From contig JAICWX010000460.1 in NCBI GenBank assembly GCA_025934635.1, forward strand, positions 1 to 5,671: 5,671 nt of DNA, written 5' to 3'. This DNA is from Streptosporangiaceae bacterium (GTDB lineage Bacteria > Actinomycetota > Actinomycetes > Streptosporangiales > Streptosporangiaceae). A program made the position numbers and the translations under genes. This document shows positions 4,764 to 5,671 of the stretch, piece by piece (the first letter of the stretch is position 1; every line of letters starts with the position of its first letter). The notes under the pieces are model-generated. The model was not told where the DNA came from, ran no database searches, and saw only the letters and a list, made by a program, of their open reading frames with translations.

Positions 4764-5671
4764 GTCACCGGGGTCAGGCCGAGGTTCCGCCCGGCCAGCC
4801 CGCGGCCGCGGGCACCGATCTCGTCCGCGATCTTCCGCAGCGCCAGCGCGGCCGGGGCGTCGGGGTCGCTGAGCACCAGCGGCATCCCCGCGTCACCGCC
4901 CTCGCGCAGCCGGACGTCGATCGGTACCTGCCCCATCAGGGGTACCTGGGCCCCGGTCAGCCGGCTGAGCGCTTCCGCCACGGTGGCCCCGCCGCCCGAG
5001 CCGAACACCTCGGTCTGCTCCCCGCAGTGCGGGCAGACGAGGTACGACATGTTCTCGATGACCCCGGCGATGCGCTGACGGGTCTGCTGGGCGATCGCCC
5101 CGGCCCGTTCGGCCACCTCGGCCGCGGCCAGCTGCGGCGTGGTCACGACGAGCAGCTCGGCCGTCGGCAGCATCTGCGCCACCGAGATGGCGACGTCGCC
5201 GGTGCCGGGCGGCAGGTCGAGCAGCAGCACGTCCAGGTCGCCCCAGTACACGTCGGCCAGGAACTGCTGCAGCGCGCGGTGCAGCATCGGACCGCGCCAG
5301 ACGACCGGCGTGTTGCCCTTGGTGAACATCCCGATCGAGATGACCTTCACGCCGTGCGCCGACGGCGGCATGATCATGTTCTCGACCGGGGTGGGCCGGC
5401 CGGTGACGCCGAGCATCCGCGGCACCGAGTGCCCGTAGATGTCGGCGTCGGCCACGCCCACCTTCTGCCCGGCGGCGGCCAGCGCGGCGGCCAGGTTCAC
5501 CGTCACCGACGACTTGCCCACCCCGCCCTTGCCGCTGGCCACCGCGTAGACGCGAGTCAGCGAGGACGGCTGGGCGAACGGGATCACCGGTTCCTGGCGC
5601 CCGCCGCGCAGCGAGGTCTGCAGGGCCTTGCGCTGCTCCTCGCTCATCACGTCGAGCTCGACCCGGACCGA
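4754..5671 (-). CDS. mrp: Mrp/ApbC-family P-loop ATPase (Fe-S cluster carrier), 5' end outside window
   Basis: The frame is open to the right edge (SVRVELDVMSEEQR...), so the GTG near 5650 is not the true start. The residues before it are the end of the N-terminal MIP18/DUF59 domain expected in a full Mrp of about 380 aa. Numbering from that GTG, the deviant Walker A GKGGVGKSS lies at 40-48, with ADADIYGHSVPRML (67-80), WRGPM (118-122) and DLPPGTGD (145-152). The CPHC pair (C206, C209) is where this family binds a bridging Fe-S cluster at the dimer interface. All expected motifs are intact. It is a cytosolic protein for assembly and transfer of Fe-S clusters. It is convergent with tatB, 10 nt apart; an mrp on the opposite strand near sigE-tatB is also found in mycobacteria, so this is a conserved neighbourhood rather than an operon. 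Confidence 0.95.
   Translation of the reverse strand, partial: SVRVELDVMSEEQRKALQTSLRGGRQEPVIPFAQPSSLTRVYAVASGKGGVGKSSVTVNLAAALAAAGQKVGVADADIYGHSVPRMLGVTGRPTPVENMIMPPSAHGVKVISIGMFTKGNTPVVWRGPMLHRALQQFLADVYWGDLDVLLLDLPPGTGDVAISVAQMLPTAELLVVTTPQLAAAEVAERAGAIAQQTRQRIAGVIENMSYLVCPHCGEQTEVFGSGGGATVAEALSRLTGAQVPLMGQVPIDVRLREGGDAGMPLVLSDPDAPAALALRKIADEIGARGRGLAGRNLGLTPVTPG

Overview
The window is GC-rich with strong G/C third-position bias, GTG starts and ATGA/GTGA gene overlaps. Its gene content (a DUF3117 small protein and a sigE/rseA/tatB/mrp neighbourhood) indicates an actinomycete (Actinomycetota). I cannot place it below that level from sequence alone. The gene order resembles the mycobacterial sigE locus as I remember it (O-methyltransferase Rv1220c, sigE Rv1221, rseA Rv1222, htrA Rv1223, tatB Rv1224, mrp Rv1229c on the opposite strand), with one clear difference described below.

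Layout: (1) 1-627, 3' part of a TetR-family regulator on +, cut by the left edge. Its ligand-binding domain carries two separate in-frame arrays of 15-bp repeats. (2) 628-947, a 320-nt gene-free stretch with a 7-bp inverted repeat and a plausible housekeeping promoter. (3) 948-1115, a 55-aa DUF3117 protein on +, ending 15 nt from the convergent (4) 1131-1748, a SAM-dependent O-methyltransferase family protein on -, with changes at the usual metal/catalytic positions. (5) 1749-1904, a divergent intergenic region with a good ECF-type promoter (GGAAC-N17-CGTT) facing sigE and a GC-rich leader hairpin. (6) 1905-4743, a tight + strand cluster: ECF sigma factor sigE, membrane-anchored zinc-binding anti-sigma factor rseA (ATGA overlap), an RseB/MucB-like lipoprotein (GTGA overlap), then tatB after 63 nt. 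(7) 4754-5671, the mrp/apbC P-loop ATPase on -, convergent with tatB and cut by the right edge.

Reading of the system: sigE, rseA and the lipoprotein form an envelope-stress module laid out like Gram-negative rpoE-rseA-rseB. RseA has a cytoplasmic zinc-binding anti-sigma domain, one membrane helix and a short extracytoplasmic tail. The lipoprotein would sit on the outer face of the membrane where it could bind that tail. It occupies the slot that htrA fills in mycobacteria. SigE probably drives its own operon from the GGAAC/CGTT promoter. TatB at the end links the stress operon to folded-protein export. The most notable observations are the RseB-like lipoprotein in the htrA position, the autoregulatory promoter, the repeat expansions in the TetR gene, the Lys at TatB position 8, and the altered active-site residues in the methyltransferase.
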